DNA of 64,000 nucleotides from Azospirillum sp. (GTDB lineage Bacteria; Pseudomonadota; Alphaproteobacteria; Azospirillales; Azospirillaceae): the NCBI GenBank assembly GCA_016124535.1, contig WGNK01000006.1, positions 1 to 64,000 of the forward strand, read 5' to 3'. A model generated the notes under the pieces. It was not told the DNA's origin and made no database searches. It saw only the letters and a list, made by a program, of their open reading frames with translations. Each line of letters opens with the position of its first letter. Positions within the stretch are counted from its first letter, which is position 1. Positions 42,539 to 54,341 of this stretch are shown here, one piece after another. Made by a program: the position numbers and the translations under genes.

Positions 42539-42571
42539 CCCCTTAGGATCGGATGCTCCGATCCTAAGGGG
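42539..42571 (-). promoter_or_regulatory. 15-bp perfect hairpin burying the aminotransferase ribosome binding site
   Basis: On the minus strand CCCCTTAGGATCGGA, loop GCA, TCCGATCCTAAGGGG. The 3' arm ends in AAGGGG, followed by GGCCG and the ATG at 42533. It could act as translational block or processing site, or simply terminate glnK transcription; there is no T-tract. Confidence 0.7.
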
Positions 42572-42684
42572 CTGAGGTCATCGTCACAAGGGCCCCCGGG
42601 CCCAACCACAGGCTGCCGCCCCCCGGCCAAGCCACCGGTGCCGCCGGTCCGAGGGCCGCCGGGACGGTCTTGAAGGTCTTGGCG

Positions 42685-44582
<1,898 letters not shown>

Positions 44583-44587
44583 CAAAA

Positions 44588-44622
44588 CCGCCGACCGGAA
44601 TTCTTCGAATTCCGGTCGGCGG
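44588..44622. terminator. 16-bp perfect hairpin after the UbiH-family gene
   Basis: CCGCCGACCGGAATTC (44588-44603) pairs with its complement at 44607-44622 around TTC. Read on the minus strand it is followed by TTTTG, so it may also stop transcription entering from the right. Confidence 0.75.
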
Positions 44623-45296
44623 CAGCGTTCTGGCGCGACTTTGGCCGTACGAGCGTCGAGGTCTTCGCCGCGGGTGGAACCCGAGGCCGTCGGCCCCGGT
44701 GTTGTGACAACTGTTTCACCGCGGACGGCGCGGTTTTGTCCAGTTGGTGACAAGACGACCCAGCCTAGCCAATCCGGCACGATGGCGTTGGGAGCGAAGT
44801 TCAATCGAGGGCGGGGAACTATCCGCCCCGCACGCCGTCATGATCTCGATCTCATAATTGGTCAACTTTCCATCCGATGGCCAGCGCCTAGGCTGACGAA
44901 ACCACGCGTTGCCCGGATCAATCGAGAGAAATTCAAGAAGACGTCTCTGGTTACGGCGCTGGCGATTGTGAAATTCGTCTGAAGACATTGAGCAGCCCTC
45001 CATCAAAGGTTTGACTGAATTGCCCGGTCAGATGAGTTCGATCACCGTTTGCGCAGAACCTTACTATTTCCAGCAGTTACACTGCCAGATTTCTATTTAT
45101 TGATGTGTTGTTTTTCGAAAATCGTCGTATCTCGGAGAATGCTCCGGATATACCAGATCGTTCGATGACGCTGATTCTGAGATAGTGCGCGGTTAATTCA
45201 ATTTCAAGCAAAGAGAGAATTATTTTATCAGCTTCCCGAGTAACAATTCCAGGCCCGTTATGATGAAATAAAAATGTCACCGATATCCGGAAGACA

Positions 45297-45340
45297 CCCC
45301 TAATAATATTGGATTCATCTGCAACCAATATTATTAGGGG
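45297..45340. other. 16-bp perfect palindromic hairpin with AT-rich stem
   Basis: CCCCTAATAATATTGG (45297-45312), loop of 12, CCAATATTATTAGGGG (45325-45340). AT-rich stem flanked by CCCC/GGGG. A protein-binding site or an insertion-element end are possibilities. Confidence 0.75.
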
Positions 45341-45342
45341 CC

Positions 45343-45363
45343 AAACCCGGACAAGTCGGGTTT
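45343..45363. terminator. 7-bp hairpin next to the long palindrome
   Basis: AAACCCG (45343-45349) pairs with CGGGTTT (45357-45363) around 7 nt. It starts three bases after the previous hairpin. Confidence 0.45.
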
Positions 45364-45586
45364 CCGTTCCGCGGCAGCCTGCCGCCGCAGTGACAGCTAT
45401 GCCACATATTAAGCAATATTCGCGCCAAATGGGCCGTGTCAGGCTAGCGGTAACCGACTGGCCAAGCCGGAATTGTCGGGCCGGCCCGATCCGACCGAAA
45501 ACGGGAGAGGTTAAGACCGCAGCGAATTCGAAGCCGGCCGGGCGGCCGCGTGGGGCCGCGGGTGGCCTGCCAGGTCCCGAAGCCCC

Positions 45587-46342
45587 CTACCGCCCGCCGC
45601 CGACCGGCAGGATGGCGCCGTTGACATAGGATGCAGCGGGCGACAACAGCCAGGCGATCGCCTCTGCCACCTCCAGAGCGCTGCCGGAGCGCCCGAGCGG
45701 CACCCCCGAAGCCATGCGAGCCGGACGATCGGGGTCGCCGGCGGCGGCATGGATCTCGGTCTCGATCAGGCCCGGCGACACCGCGTTGACCCGGATGCCT
45801 TCGCCGCCGACCTCCCGCGCCAGCCCGATGGTCAGGGTATCGATCGCCCCCTTGGTCGCGGCGTAGTGGATCCATTCGCCGGGGCCGCCCAGTTCGGCCG
45901 CGCGTGACGACACGTTGACGATGGCGCCGCCGGCACCGCCGCGGCGGGTCGACAGCCGGCGCACCGCCTCGCGGGCGCACAGGAAGGCTCCGTCGACATT
46001 GATCGTGAACACCCGGCGCAGCGCCTCGGCATCAAGCGCCTCGAGGCGCGACATCCCGCCGGTCACCCCGGCGTTGTTGACCAGGCCGGCCAGCGGTCCG
46101 AGCTCGGTCTCGGCGGCGAGGAACATCGCCTTGATTTCGGCTTCGCTCGCCATATCAGCGCGATAGGCGCGGGCTTGGCCGCCAGCTGCCGTGATCGCGG
46201 CCACCACCGCCTGTGCCGCGGCTTCGCTGGCGCCATAGTTCACCGCGACGCGCCAGCCACGAGCGGCCAACAGCCCGGCCGTGGCCGCCCCGATGCCCCG
46301 GCTGGCGCCGGTCACCACCACCGTCCCGATCGCCTTTGACAC
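45587..46342 (-). CDS. Short-chain dehydrogenase/reductase
   Basis: 251 residues, classical SDR. NAD(P) motif VVVTGASRGIGAATAGLL, NNAG in GLVNNAGVTGG, catalytic Ser in NVSSRAAELG and YxxxK in HYAATKGAI. FabG-like, and the GASRG with basic N in NYGAS suggests NADP(H); the substrate is unknown. GTG start at 46342 with GGGAGG upstream. Isolated between two AT-rich gene-poor regions. Confidence 0.88.
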   Translation of the reverse strand: MSKAIGTVVVTGASRGIGAATAGLLAARGWRVAVNYGASEAAAQAVVAAITAAGGQARAYRADMASEAEIKAMFLAAETELGPLAGLVNNAGVTGGMSRLEALDAEALRRVFTINVDGAFLCAREAVRRLSTRRGGAGGAIVNVSSRAAELGGPGEWIHYAATKGAIDTLTIGLAREVGGEGIRVNAVSPGLIETEIHAAAGDPDRPARMASGVPLGRSGSALEVAEAIAWLLSPAASYVNGAILPVGGGR

Positions 46343-46517
46343 GTTTGGCCTCCCTGGTTTTTCGGTCGGCGGCGACGATGCCGCCGTTATCCCACCATAG
46401 GCCGATCCGGCGGGAGGTGGGAGGCTGTCGCGGTAGCGCGCGATGGCCCGAAGCCGGCCGATCGCGCACTCTCCACCCCATCGTCCGCCATCGGGTTGAG
46501 ATGCGGCTTGGTCTCGA

Positions 46518-46730
46518 TCAGGTACTCCTCAGCCAATCCACCCATTCCTTGGGCATCAGCGCTGCCCAGATCAGGGCGATGCTCAACCGCTCCGACGTGA
46601 CGCCGGACCGCGGCGGCGGCTTGGCCGGTGCCGGAAAATCGTCGGGCATCATTTCCAGATCGAGGCTGCTCCACTTGTCTTTTCTTTCATATCGGTGCGG
46701 AATGATCCACTCTGTTCCTGGGATAGTCAT
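46518..46730 (-). CDS. Small protein of unknown function (70 aa)
   Basis: Not recognised. MTIPGTEWIIPHRYERKDKW at the N-terminus, a Pro-rich middle and a hydrophobic/Trp C-terminus (LSIALIWAALMPKEWVDWL). ATG 46730 has a strong GGGAG six bases upstream, which is why it is called real. About 130 bp upstream is an 18-bp palindrome. Confidence 0.6.
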   Translation of the reverse strand: MTIPGTEWIIPHRYERKDKWSSLDLEMMPDDFPAPAKPPPRSGVTSERLSIALIWAALMPKEWVDWLRST

Positions 46731-47094
46731 GATCGATTGCTCCCTTGTCGAACGGTTTCGATCGCCATGAGAAACAGCAGTTTTTAAACGCCCGATTTTG
46801 ACGACATCTCCCAATATTACGGCTTTTTTACAGGTTATCTTTCAGTAACGCGATAAGATCTTCCGTCATGAACATGACGGCAATCTATATGTGCCACAAT
46901 CACAAAAATTAAGATTAGCTTTGTCCCGTATTCAGTCAACTGACCAAAGGCAACTTACTTTTATATTCACAATTTCGCCAAGAAATCGTCACAGCAAGGC
47001 TTTCGATGTCAATATTATGACTATATATTACATTAATATTACAGACGCGTGTCAATTAAGATGCGGATGAATTGCCGCTCCGGGATTTTTTCGC
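46731..47094. other. AT-rich intergenic region with regulatory palindrome
   Basis: 364 bp upstream of the 70-aa protein and downstream of thpR. From about 46780 to 47060 the base composition is strongly AT-rich. Apart from the palindrome at 46863-46880 it holds several TATA-like runs (for example near 47015-47040) and no gene. Confidence 0.6.
46863..46880. promoter_or_regulatory. 18-bp perfect palindrome, operator candidate
   Basis: CCGTCATGAACATGACGG: arms of 8 around AA. The size and symmetry fit a dimeric regulator, such as LuxR- or GntR-type; identity unknown. Confidence 0.55.
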
Positions 47095-47661
47095 TCAGGC
47101 CGCGGCGTTTGGCCCCGACGCCGCCGGCGCCAGGCGATAGGCGCGCAGCAGGTGATAGATCGAACCATTGTGGCTCAGATGGCTTTCGAACAGACCGAAC
47201 TGCTCGACCGCGATCGGCCCGGCGCGAAACAGGGCGCGCTCGGCCAGGAAGCGGGCAACCCGTTCGAGCGGCGACAATTTGAGCGAAGCCAGGGTGACGT
47301 GGGGCAGGAAAGTGCGAGTCTCCGGCGCCAGGCCAGCGCGCACCAGCGCCGATTCGATCTTGCTTTGCAAGTGGTTCAGCGCCGGGCTGGGGGCGACCCC
47401 GGCCCACAGCGCGTGCGGCCTGGCACCACGGCCGAAGCGGCCGACACCCTCCAGGACCAAGGGAAATGCGGGCGCGTCCACGCGCCCCAGCGCGAGGTCG
47501 ATGTCGTCGAGCCGGGCGTCATCGACCTCGCCGATGAAGCGCAGCGTCACGTGCAGATTTTCGGGCGCCACCCAGCGGGCGCCGGGGACACCACCGGCCA
47601 GCCCGGTCAGACGCTCGCGGACCGACGGTGGAAAATCGAGGGCGACGAACAGGCGGACCAT
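47095..47661 (-). CDS. thpR: RNA 2',3'-cyclic phosphodiesterase (2H family)
   Basis: Opens 2',3'-cyclic RNA ends; formerly called 2'-5' RNA ligase LigT. 188 residues. MVRLFVALDFPPSVRERL start, and the two catalytic HxTx motifs: HVTLRFIGEV and HVTLASLKL. Pro/Ala-rich C-terminal end. Single gene. Confidence 0.92.
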   Translation of the reverse strand: MVRLFVALDFPPSVRERLTGLAGGVPGARWVAPENLHVTLRFIGEVDDARLDDIDLALGRVDAPAFPLVLEGVGRFGRGARPHALWAGVAPSPALNHLQSKIESALVRAGLAPETRTFLPHVTLASLKLSPLERVARFLAERALFRAGPIAVEQFGLFESHLSHNGSIYHLLRAYRLAPAASGPNAAA

Positions 47662-47812
47662 GGCGGCGTCTCAATTAAAGCGGATCCGGAGGCTCAGCCC
47701 GCCAGCCTCTCCCACCGGAAGTAGAAACATTCGGTACTCTTGACATCAAGCCGGGGGTGGCCTTCCATGCCAAATGCCATAGCTCAAGCAGCATGAAAAG
47801 GGTATCGAAAGG

Positions 47813-48232
47813 GTGTCGTCGGTGTTCATCACCTGGACCGAAAATCTGTCGGTCGCCAACGGAGCGATCGATCAGGACCACAAGCATCTGATCGGCATCA
47901 TCAACCGTCTGCATGATGCGATCGCTTCGGGATGCGGTGCGACGATCGTCGGCGAAACCCTGGCCGAGCTGGCGGACTACACCGGCGCCCATTTCGCCCG
48001 CGAGGAGTTTCTGATGGACCGTTTCCAATATCCCGAAGCGGCCCAGCATCGCCGGGAGCATGCCGGTCTGATCGACCAATTGTCGGTCATCGTCGATCAA
48101 TTCGAAAAGGCCGGCGCCGTCGAGGTCACCGGCGATACGATGGATTTTCTCAAGGTCTGGATGGTCAATCACATCCAGAAGGTCGACTGCCGGCTCGGCA
48201 GCTTCCTGCGCCAACGCGGTGGTGCCGACTGA
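47813..48232 (+). CDS. Bacteriohemerythrin
   Basis: Di-iron oxygen- or NO-binding four-helix protein. 139 residues; ligands in order are His23 (DQDHKHL), His60 and Glu64 (AHFAREEF), His79 and His83 (AQHRREH), His120 and Asp125 (NHIQKVD): all seven are present. GTG at 47813 (AAAAGGG 10 bases upstream) or GTG at 47822 (GAAAGGG 8 bases upstream) could start it. Its stop overlaps the next gene's ATG (TGATG). Confidence 0.93.
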   Translation: MSSVFITWTENLSVANGAIDQDHKHLIGIINRLHDAIASGCGATIVGETLAELADYTGAHFAREEFLMDRFQYPEAAQHRREHAGLIDQLSVIVDQFEKAGAVEVTGDTMDFLKVWMVNHIQKVDCRLGSFLRQRGGAD

Positions 48233-49980
48233 TGGGAGCGCGGACAGGGCTGGGTGCGGCACTCCGAGGTTTGGGCCGGTCTTTCAGCCGATATTTGGGC
48301 CTGTCTGCCGGCCTGTCTGCCGGCCTGTCTGCCGGCCTGTCTCTGGGCCTGACCCTGGCCTCGACCGGACCGCTCGCCGCGGCGGCGGCCAGCGACGAGC
48401 TGGTGATCGGCATCAATCAGTTCCCCAGTACCTTTCATCCCAGCATCGATGCCATGGCGGTCAAGAGCTATGTCCTGGCGATGGCCCGGCGGCCGTTCAC
48501 CACCTATGGTCCGGACTGGAAGCTGACTTGCCTGTTATGCACCGCCTTGCCGTCGCTCGAATCCGGCACCGCCGTGCCCGAGCCGCGCGCTGACGGCAGC
48601 CAGGGGCTGGCGGTCAGCTACACGATCCGTGACGGTGCCCGCTGGGGCGACGGCACGCCGCTATCGACCGAGGACGTCCTGTTCACCTGGCAGGCCGGAC
48701 GCCACCCCAAAAGCGGCTTTTCCGATACCAAGCTCTACGCCCGGGACATCCTGGATATCACCACCGAGGGCCCCCGCCATTTTACCCTGCATCTTGCCAA
48801 GCGGGTCTGCGACTACCAGGGCATCAACGATTTCGAACTGCTGCCGGCCCATCTGGAACGGCCGATCTTCGAGGACGATCCCGACGAATACCATAACCGC
48901 ACGCTCTACCAGGCCGACACCACCAATCCCGGCCTGTGGTTCGGCCCCTACCGCATCACCGAGGTGGCCTCCGGGTCCCATATCGTGCTGGAACCCAACC
49001 CGACCTGGTGGGGGCCGCCGCCGGCGTTCAAGCGCATCGTGGTCAAGGCGATCGAGAATAGCGCCGCCCTCGAAGCCCATCTGCTGGCCGGCGACATCGA
49101 CTATATCCCCGGCGAGGTCGGGCTGCCGCTCGACCAGGCCCTGGCGCTCGAGAAGCGGCTGGGCGACCGCTTCACCGTACGCTACCAACCCGGTCTGTTC
49201 TACGAACATATCGACCTCAACCTCGACAACCCGGTGCTGGCCGATGTCCGGGTCCGGCGCGCCCTGCTCCAGGGGATCGACCGGGAGACCATCGCGCGCC
49301 AGCTGTTTGCCGGCCGCCAGCCGGTCGCCGGCAATACGGTCAATCCGCTCGACCGCTGGTACGACCCGGATTTTCGCCACTACGCCTACGATCCCGCCGC
49401 CGCCGGCCGCCAGCTCGACGAGGCCGGCTGGTCCGGCCGCCCGGTTCGCACCAATGCCCAGGGCGAGCGGCTGACCCTGGTGCTCCAGACCACCGCCGGC
49501 TATCGCAATCGCGAATTGGTCGAACAGGTGCTGCAGTCGCAATGGCGCAGCCTCGGGGTCGAGGTCCGGATCGATAACCAGCCGGCGCGGGTGCTGTTCG
49601 GCCAGACCCTGCGGGAACGCCGATTCCCGGCCCTGGCCCTGTTCGCCTGGCTGAGCTCGCCGGAGAACGTGCCGCGCACGACGTTGCATTCCGACATGAT
49701 CCCGACCGCGGCCAATGGCTTCGCCGGCCAGAATTTTACCGGCTTCCGCAATGCCGAACTCGACCGCGTGCTCGATGACCTGGAGACGGTGTGCGAGCCG
49801 AAGCCCCATCAGGCGCTATGGACCCGCGTCCAGCAGATCTATGCCGAACACCTGCCGGCACTGCCGCTCTATTACCGCGCCGACGCCTATATACTCCCCA
49901 AGGGCCTGACCGGCGTCACCCCGACCGGGCACCAGTATCCCTCGACGCTGTGGATCGAAAAATGGAACTGGCAACGGTGA
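48232..49980 (+). CDS. Family 5 peptide-type ABC transporter substrate-binding protein
   Basis: Periplasmic binding protein for peptides or similar compounds. 582 residues. A signal sequence (about 1-52) with an imperfect GLSA repeat precedes SDELVIGINQFPSTFHPSIDAMA; the family core includes WGDGTPLSTEDVLFTWQAG and NPGLWFGPYRITEVASG. No lipobox Cys. ATG 48232 overlaps the hemerythrin stop, so the two are translationally coupled. No permease or ATPase is adjacent. Confidence 0.88.
   Translation: MGARTGLGAALRGLGRSFSRYLGLSAGLSAGLSAGLSLGLTLASTGPLAAAAASDELVIGINQFPSTFHPSIDAMAVKSYVLAMARRPFTTYGPDWKLTCLLCTALPSLESGTAVPEPRADGSQGLAVSYTIRDGARWGDGTPLSTEDVLFTWQAGRHPKSGFSDTKLYARDILDITTEGPRHFTLHLAKRVCDYQGINDFELLPAHLERPIFEDDPDEYHNRTLYQADTTNPGLWFGPYRITEVASGSHIVLEPNPTWWGPPPAFKRIVVKAIENSAALEAHLLAGDIDYIPGEVGLPLDQALALEKRLGDRFTVRYQPGLFYEHIDLNLDNPVLADVRVRRALLQGIDRETIARQLFAGRQPVAGNTVNPLDRWYDPDFRHYAYDPAAAGRQLDEAGWSGRPVRTNAQGERLTLVLQTTAGYRNRELVEQVLQSQWRSLGVEVRIDNQPARVLFGQTLRERRFPALALFAWLSSPENVPRTTLHSDMIPTAANGFAGQNFTGFRNAELDRVLDDLETVCEPKPHQALWTRVQQIYAEHLPALPLYYRADAYILPKGLTGVTPTGHQYPSTLWIEKWNWQR
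48298..48342 (+). repeat. 12-bp tandem repeat in the signal peptide of the binding protein
   Basis: GGCCTGTCTGCC occurs 3.75 times in frame at 48298-48342 and encodes GLSA copies in the hydrophobic core, so its copy number would change signal-peptide length. Confidence 0.85.
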
Positions 49981-50127
49981 CCGGATATCCGGGCGGCGAT
50001 CCGGCGCAGCCGGAGCACCGCGAGCGAGCGATCGTTGAACCTTGGCGGAACCGGCGGACTGGAATTCCCGGCCCGGCGCGACTAGGGTAGCAATCCCCTG
50101 CCCCGCTGCCGCCCGAGCGCCACAGCC

Positions 50128-50721
50128 ATGCTCCTGCTGATCGACAACTACGACAGCTTTACCTACAATCTGGTCCATTACCTGGGCGAGTTGGGTGCCG
50201 ATGTCCGGGTCTGGCGCAACGATGCCCTGAGCGCCGCCGAGGCGATTGCGCTCAGACCCGAGGGCATCGTGCTGTCGCCCGGTCCGTGCGACCCCGACCG
50301 CGCCGGCATCTGCCTGGCGCTGATCGGTCTGGCCGCCGAGTCCGCGGTGCCGCTGCTCGGGGTTTGCCTGGGACATCAGGCGATCGGCCAGGCCTTCGGC
50401 GGCAAGGTGGTGCGCGCCCCGGTGCCGATGCACGGCAAGGTCAGCGCGATCCGCCATACCGGCAACGGCGTGGTGAAGGGGCTGCCCTCGCCGTTCCGGG
50501 CAACCCGTTACCATTCGCTGATCGTCGAGCGCCGGTCCCTGCCCGATTGCCTGGAGGTTACCGCCGAAACCGACGACGGGCTGATCATGGCGCTGGCGCA
50601 CCGCAGCCTGCCGATCCACGGCGTCCAGTTCCATCCCGAAAGTATCGAATCCGAGCACGGTCATGACCTGCTCGCCAATTTCCTGGCGCTGACCCAGCGC
50701 CCGCTGGAGACCGCCGCATGA
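50128..50721 (+). CDS. trpG: Anthranilate/aminodeoxychorismate synthase glutaminase subunit
   Basis: Supplies ammonia for anthranilate (tryptophan) or aminodeoxychorismate (folate) synthesis. 197 residues; [21 protein letters not shown], nucleophile Cys in [15 protein letters not shown], and His/Glu in GVQFHPES. trpD and trpC follow in overlapping order, so tryptophan is the likely main role; no trpE is in the window. Confidence 0.94.
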   Translation: MLLLIDNYDSFTYNLVHYLGELGADVRVWRNDALSAAEAIALRPEGIVLSPGPCDPDRAGICLALIGLAAESAVPLLGVCLGHQAIGQAFGGKVVRAPVPMHGKVSAIRHTGNGVVKGLPSPFRATRYHSLIVERRSLPDCLEVTAETDDGLIMALAHRSLPIHGVQFHPESIESEHGHDLLANFLALTQRPLETAA

Positions 50722-51767
50722 CCGACTCCGCCAAAATCGACCATGCCGATATGAAGGCGCTGCTGGCCAAGGTTGCGACCGCTGCCACCCTCGACGAGAC
50801 CGAGGCCGGTCGCGCCTTCGACGTGATCATGTCGGGCCACGCCACCGCGGCCCAGATCGGCGGCTTCCTGATGGCGCTCCGGGTCCGCGGCGAGACCGTC
50901 GACGAAATCACCGGCGCGGCGCGTGTCATGCGCGCCAAGGCGGTGGCGATCCAGGCGCCGCCCGGCACCATCGACACCTGCGGCACCGGCGGCGATGGCG
51001 CCGGCACCTATAACGTCTCGACCGCCGCGGCCCTGGTGGCCGCCGCCTGCGGCGTACCGGTGGCCAAGCACGGCAATCGCGCGATGTCGTCGCGCTCGGG
51101 GGCGGCCGATGTGCTGGCCGCGGTCGGGGTCAATCTCGATTGCGACATGAGCCTGGTCCAGCGCGCGCTCGACGAGGTCGGCTTGTGCTTCCTCATGGCG
51201 CCGCGCCACCATACCGCTATGCGCAATGTCGGCCCGACCAGGGTCGAACTCGGCACCCGCACCATTTTCAACCTGATGGGCCCGCTGTCCAACCCGGCCG
51301 GGGCCGACCGCCAGCTGCTTGGCGTCTTCGCCCGGTCCTGGGTCGAGCCGCTGGCCCAGGTGCTGCTCCGCCTGGGCTCGAAGGCGGCCTGGGTGGTCCA
51401 TGGCTCCGACGGGCTCGACGAGATCACCACCACCGGCCCGAGCACGGTGGCCGAGCTCAAGGACGGCAAGGTCCGCTGCTTCGAGATACACCCGGAAGAG
51501 GCCGGCATCGCGCTGGCCAGCCCGCAATCGCTCAAGGGCGCCGATCCCGAACACAATGCCGCGGCCTTGCGCGCCCTGCTCGACGGCGCCGCCGGCGCTT
51601 ATCGCGATATCGTCCTGCTGAACAGCGCCGCCGCCCTGGTGGTCGCCGGCAAGGCCGCCAACCTGCGCGACGGCGTCGGCTTGGCTCGCGCCGCAATCGA
51701 CAGCGGAGCCGCGCGCGGCGTGCTTGAGCGCCTGGTCGCGATGACCCATTACCCTGCGGCGGGATGA
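50718..51767 (+). CDS. trpD: Anthranilate phosphoribosyltransferase
   Basis: Second step of tryptophan synthesis. 349 residues; PRPP loop [38 protein letters not shown] and [17 protein letters not shown]. Start ATG 50718 overlaps the trpG stop (ATGA), and its end overlaps an ATG of trpC. Confidence 0.96.
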   Translation: MTDSAKIDHADMKALLAKVATAATLDETEAGRAFDVIMSGHATAAQIGGFLMALRVRGETVDEITGAARVMRAKAVAIQAPPGTIDTCGTGGDGAGTYNVSTAAALVAAACGVPVAKHGNRAMSSRSGAADVLAAVGVNLDCDMSLVQRALDEVGLCFLMAPRHHTAMRNVGPTRVELGTRTIFNLMGPLSNPAGADRQLLGVFARSWVEPLAQVLLRLGSKAAWVVHGSDGLDEITTTGPSTVAELKDGKVRCFEIHPEEAGIALASPQSLKGADPEHNAAALRALLDGAAGAYRDIVLLNSAAALVVAGKAANLRDGVGLARAAIDSGAARGVLERLVAMTHYPAAG

Positions 51768-51775
51768 CCGGAATC

Positions 51776-52591
51776 ATGAGCGACGTGCTCGCCCGCATCT
51801 GCGCCGACAAGCGCGACCACATTGCTGCGCGCAAGGCGGCGGTGCCGTTTTCGGCCCTCGACGCCCAGGCGCGGGCCGCACCGACGGTGCGCGGTTTCGG
51901 CGCCGCCCTGGAGCGGGCACTGGCCACTGGCCGCTGGGGCCTGATCGCCGAAATCAAGAAGGCGAGCCCCAGCCGCGGCGTGATCCGTGCCGATTTCGCG
52001 CCCCAGAGTCTGGCCCGCGCCTATCTGTCGGGTGGGGCGACCTGTCTGTCGGTCCTGACCGACCGGCCTTATTTTCAGGGTGATGACCGCTATCTGACCC
52101 TGGCGCGGCTGGCCGGCGGGCTGCCGGTGCTACGCAAGGATTTCATGCTGGAGCCCTACCAGATCGCCGAGGCGCGTGCCCTTGGCGCCGACTGCGTGCT
52201 GCTGATCATGGCGGCGCTCGACGACCCCCAGGCCGGCGAACTGGCGGCGGCGGCGACCGATTACGGCATGGACACCCTGGTCGAGGTCCATGACCAGGCC
52301 GAGTTGGAGCGTGCCCTGGCGCTGCCGGTACGGCTGATCGGCATCAACAACCGCAACCTCAAGACCCTGGAGGTCGATCTCGCGGTCACCGAGGCCCTGG
52401 CACCACAGATACCTCCGGGCCGGCTGGTGGTCAGCGAGAGCGGCCTCGGCGACCCCGCCGACCTGGCCCGCATGGCGGCCTGCGGTGCCCGCTGTTTCCT
52501 GGTCGGCGAGTCGCTGATGCGCGCGGCCGATGTCGCCGCCGCCACCAGGGCGCTGCTCGCCGTGCCGGAAACCGCTGCCGCAGGAACCTGA
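51776..52591 (+). CDS. trpC: Indole-3-glycerol phosphate synthase
   Basis: Fourth step of tryptophan synthesis. About 271 residues from ATG 51776 (an ATG at 51764, overlapping the trpD stop, adds four residues). [13 protein letters not shown] carries the catalytic Lys, with [17 protein letters not shown] and [13 protein letters not shown]. Followed after 5 bp by moaC. Confidence 0.96.
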   Translation: MSDVLARICADKRDHIAARKAAVPFSALDAQARAAPTVRGFGAALERALATGRWGLIAEIKKASPSRGVIRADFAPQSLARAYLSGGATCLSVLTDRPYFQGDDRYLTLARLAGGLPVLRKDFMLEPYQIAEARALGADCVLLIMAALDDPQAGELAAAATDYGMDTLVEVHDQAELERALALPVRLIGINNRNLKTLEVDLAVTEALAPQIPPGRLVVSESGLGDPADLARMAACGARCFLVGESLMRAADVAAATRALLAVPETAAAGT

Positions 52592-52596
52592 CCCCG

Positions 52597-53076
52597 ATGG
52601 CCGCGCTCAGCCACCTCGACGCCGAAGGCCGGGCGATGATGGTCGATATCTCGGCCAAGGACGTGACCGACCGCACCGCCAGCGCCCGCGGCAGCGTGCT
52701 GATGCGAGCAGAGACCCTGGCGCTGATCATCGAGGGCGGGCACAAGAAGGGCGATGTCCTGGCGGTCGCCCGTCTCGCCGGCATCATGGCCGCCAAGCGC
52801 ACCGCCGAGTTGATCCCGCTGTGCCACCCGCTGCCACTGGCTTCGGTCACGGTTGAGGTGATCCCGGTGCCGGCGCGCAACGCCGTCGAGATCTCCGCCA
52901 CCTGCAAGGTGACCGGCCGTACCGGGGTCGAGATGGAGGCGCTGACGGCGGTGACGGTGGCGGCGCTGACCGTTTATGACATGTGCAAGGCGGTCGACCG
53001 CGCCATGTCTCTGACCGACATCCATCTCGTTCACAAGGCCGGCGGCAAGTCCGGCACTTTCGGAGAGGCTCCATGA
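52597..53076 (+). CDS. moaC: Cyclic pyranopterin monophosphate synthase
   Basis: Molybdenum cofactor synthesis. 159 residues; [40 protein letters not shown] and [21 protein letters not shown]. The ATG of moeA overlaps its stop (ATGA). No other moa gene is in the window. Confidence 0.96.
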   Translation: MAALSHLDAEGRAMMVDISAKDVTDRTASARGSVLMRAETLALIIEGGHKKGDVLAVARLAGIMAAKRTAELIPLCHPLPLASVTVEVIPVPARNAVEISATCKVTGRTGVEMEALTAVTVAALTVYDMCKAVDRAMSLTDIHLVHKAGGKSGTFGEAP

Positions 53077-54287
53077 TCCCGGTCGCCGAGGCGGTCAAAC
53101 GTATGTGTTCGGCCTTTGGCCCGCTGCCCGGCGAGACGGTGGGCTTGAGCGAGGCCTTGGGGCGGGTACTGGCGGAACCGGTGGTGGCGCGGGTCAGCCA
53201 CCCGCCATGCAACGTCTCGGCGATGGACGGCTATGCGGTGCGCGCTGCCGATCTGAAGCGGCTCCCGCTGCGCGTCCGAAAAATCGGTGAGGTCGCCGCG
53301 GGCGGCATGTTCCGCGGCATGGTCGGCCCCGGCGAGACGGTGCGCGTGTTCACCGGTGCGCCGATGCCCGGTGGCACCACCGCGGTGGTCATGCAGGAAT
53401 ACGCCGATGCCGAAGGCGATTTCGTCATCTTGAAGCAGCAGGTCGCGGCCGGCGACTATGTCCGCCCCACCGGTCTCGACTTCAAGCTCGGCCATGTCGG
53501 GCTGCCGGCCGGGCGCCGGCTGACCGCTCGCGACATCGCGCTGGCAGCGGCGATGAACGTGCCCTGGCTGAGGGTCCGGCGCAAACCGCGGATCGCCATC
53601 TTGTCGACTGGCGACGAGGTGGTGATGCCGGGCGATGCCGTCGGCTCCAATCAAGTGGTCAGCGCCAATGGTCCCGGCCTGGCCGCGCTGGTGACCGCCT
53701 GCGGCGGTCTGCCGCTCTCGCTCGGGATCGCCCGCGACACCCCGGAATCCCTGGCCGCCTGCGCCGCCGGGGCGACCGGAACCGACCTTCTTGTGACCTC
53801 GGGCGGTGCTTCGGTCGGCGACCACGATCTGGTTCGCGAGGTCCTGGGCGAGCGCGGCGTCAAAATCGACTTCTGGAAGGTCGCGATGCGCCCCGGCAAG
53901 CCGGTGATGTTCGGCACCACCGGAACCGTGCCCCTGCTCGGCCTGCCCGGCAATCCGGTGTCCAGTCTGGTTTCCGCGATTGTCTTCCTGATCCCGATCC
54001 TGCGCGTGTTGCAGGGCCAGCCCGCCGGGGAGACTCTGCCCGAAATGGCGCGGCTCGGCGCCCCACTCGACGTCAACGGCCCACGCCACAGCTATCTGCG
54101 CGCCACACTTGCCCGCGACGTCGCCGGCGACCTGGTGGCGACGCCATTTCCCCAGCAGGACAGCGCCATGCTGTCGCGGCTGGCCTGGGCGGACTGCCTG
54201 ATCGTGCGCGGCCCTGGCCTCGCCGCCGCGACGGTCGGCGACCGGGTCGAGATCATCCGCTTCGGCACCGGCTGTCTCGGCCTGTGA
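53073..54287 (+). CDS. moeA: Molybdopterin molybdenumtransferase
   Basis: Inserts molybdenum into the pterin. 404 residues; [52 protein letters not shown] and [19 protein letters not shown] precedes the ATG at 53073. Last gene of the trpG-moeA run. Confidence 0.96.
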   Translation: MIPVAEAVKRMCSAFGPLPGETVGLSEALGRVLAEPVVARVSHPPCNVSAMDGYAVRAADLKRLPLRVRKIGEVAAGGMFRGMVGPGETVRVFTGAPMPGGTTAVVMQEYADAEGDFVILKQQVAAGDYVRPTGLDFKLGHVGLPAGRRLTARDIALAAAMNVPWLRVRRKPRIAILSTGDEVVMPGDAVGSNQVVSANGPGLAALVTACGGLPLSLGIARDTPESLAACAAGATGTDLLVTSGGASVGDHDLVREVLGERGVKIDFWKVAMRPGKPVMFGTTGTVPLLGLPGNPVSSLVSAIVFLIPILRVLQGQPAGETLPEMARLGAPLDVNGPRHSYLRATLARDVAGDLVATPFPQQDSAMLSRLAWADCLIVRGPGLAAATVGDRVEIIRFGTGCLGL

Positions 54288-54312
54288 GCGACTTTTTTTT
54301 CCACGGGGGGAC

Positions 54313-54341
54313 TTGACCAGTCTGGCGAACCAAAGTAGAAC
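54313..54341 (+). promoter_or_regulatory. lexA promoter with overlapping SOS box
   Basis: TTGACC (54313-54318), 17 bp, TAGAAC (54336-54341). The alphaproteobacterial SOS box GAAC-N7-GAAC lies at 54327-54341, across the -10. This predicts autorepression. Confidence 0.85.

Larger units (their letters stand above)
44623..45586. other. 964-bp gene-poor region with an AT-rich core
   Basis: No convincing gene. Two unsupported minus-strand frames were examined (44716-45006 and 45077-45328); neither has a ribosome site or a recognisable family. From about 45030 to 45340 the sequence is far more AT-rich than the flanks. It ends in two hairpins at 45297-45363. Could be a gene remnant or a regulatory/silencing region. 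Confidence 0.6.

Noticed and set aside
45077..45328. Possible 83-residue protein on the minus strand in the AT-rich island
   Set aside because: It starts with TTG inside a palindrome, has no ribosome site and no recognisable family; kept only as part of the gene-poor region.
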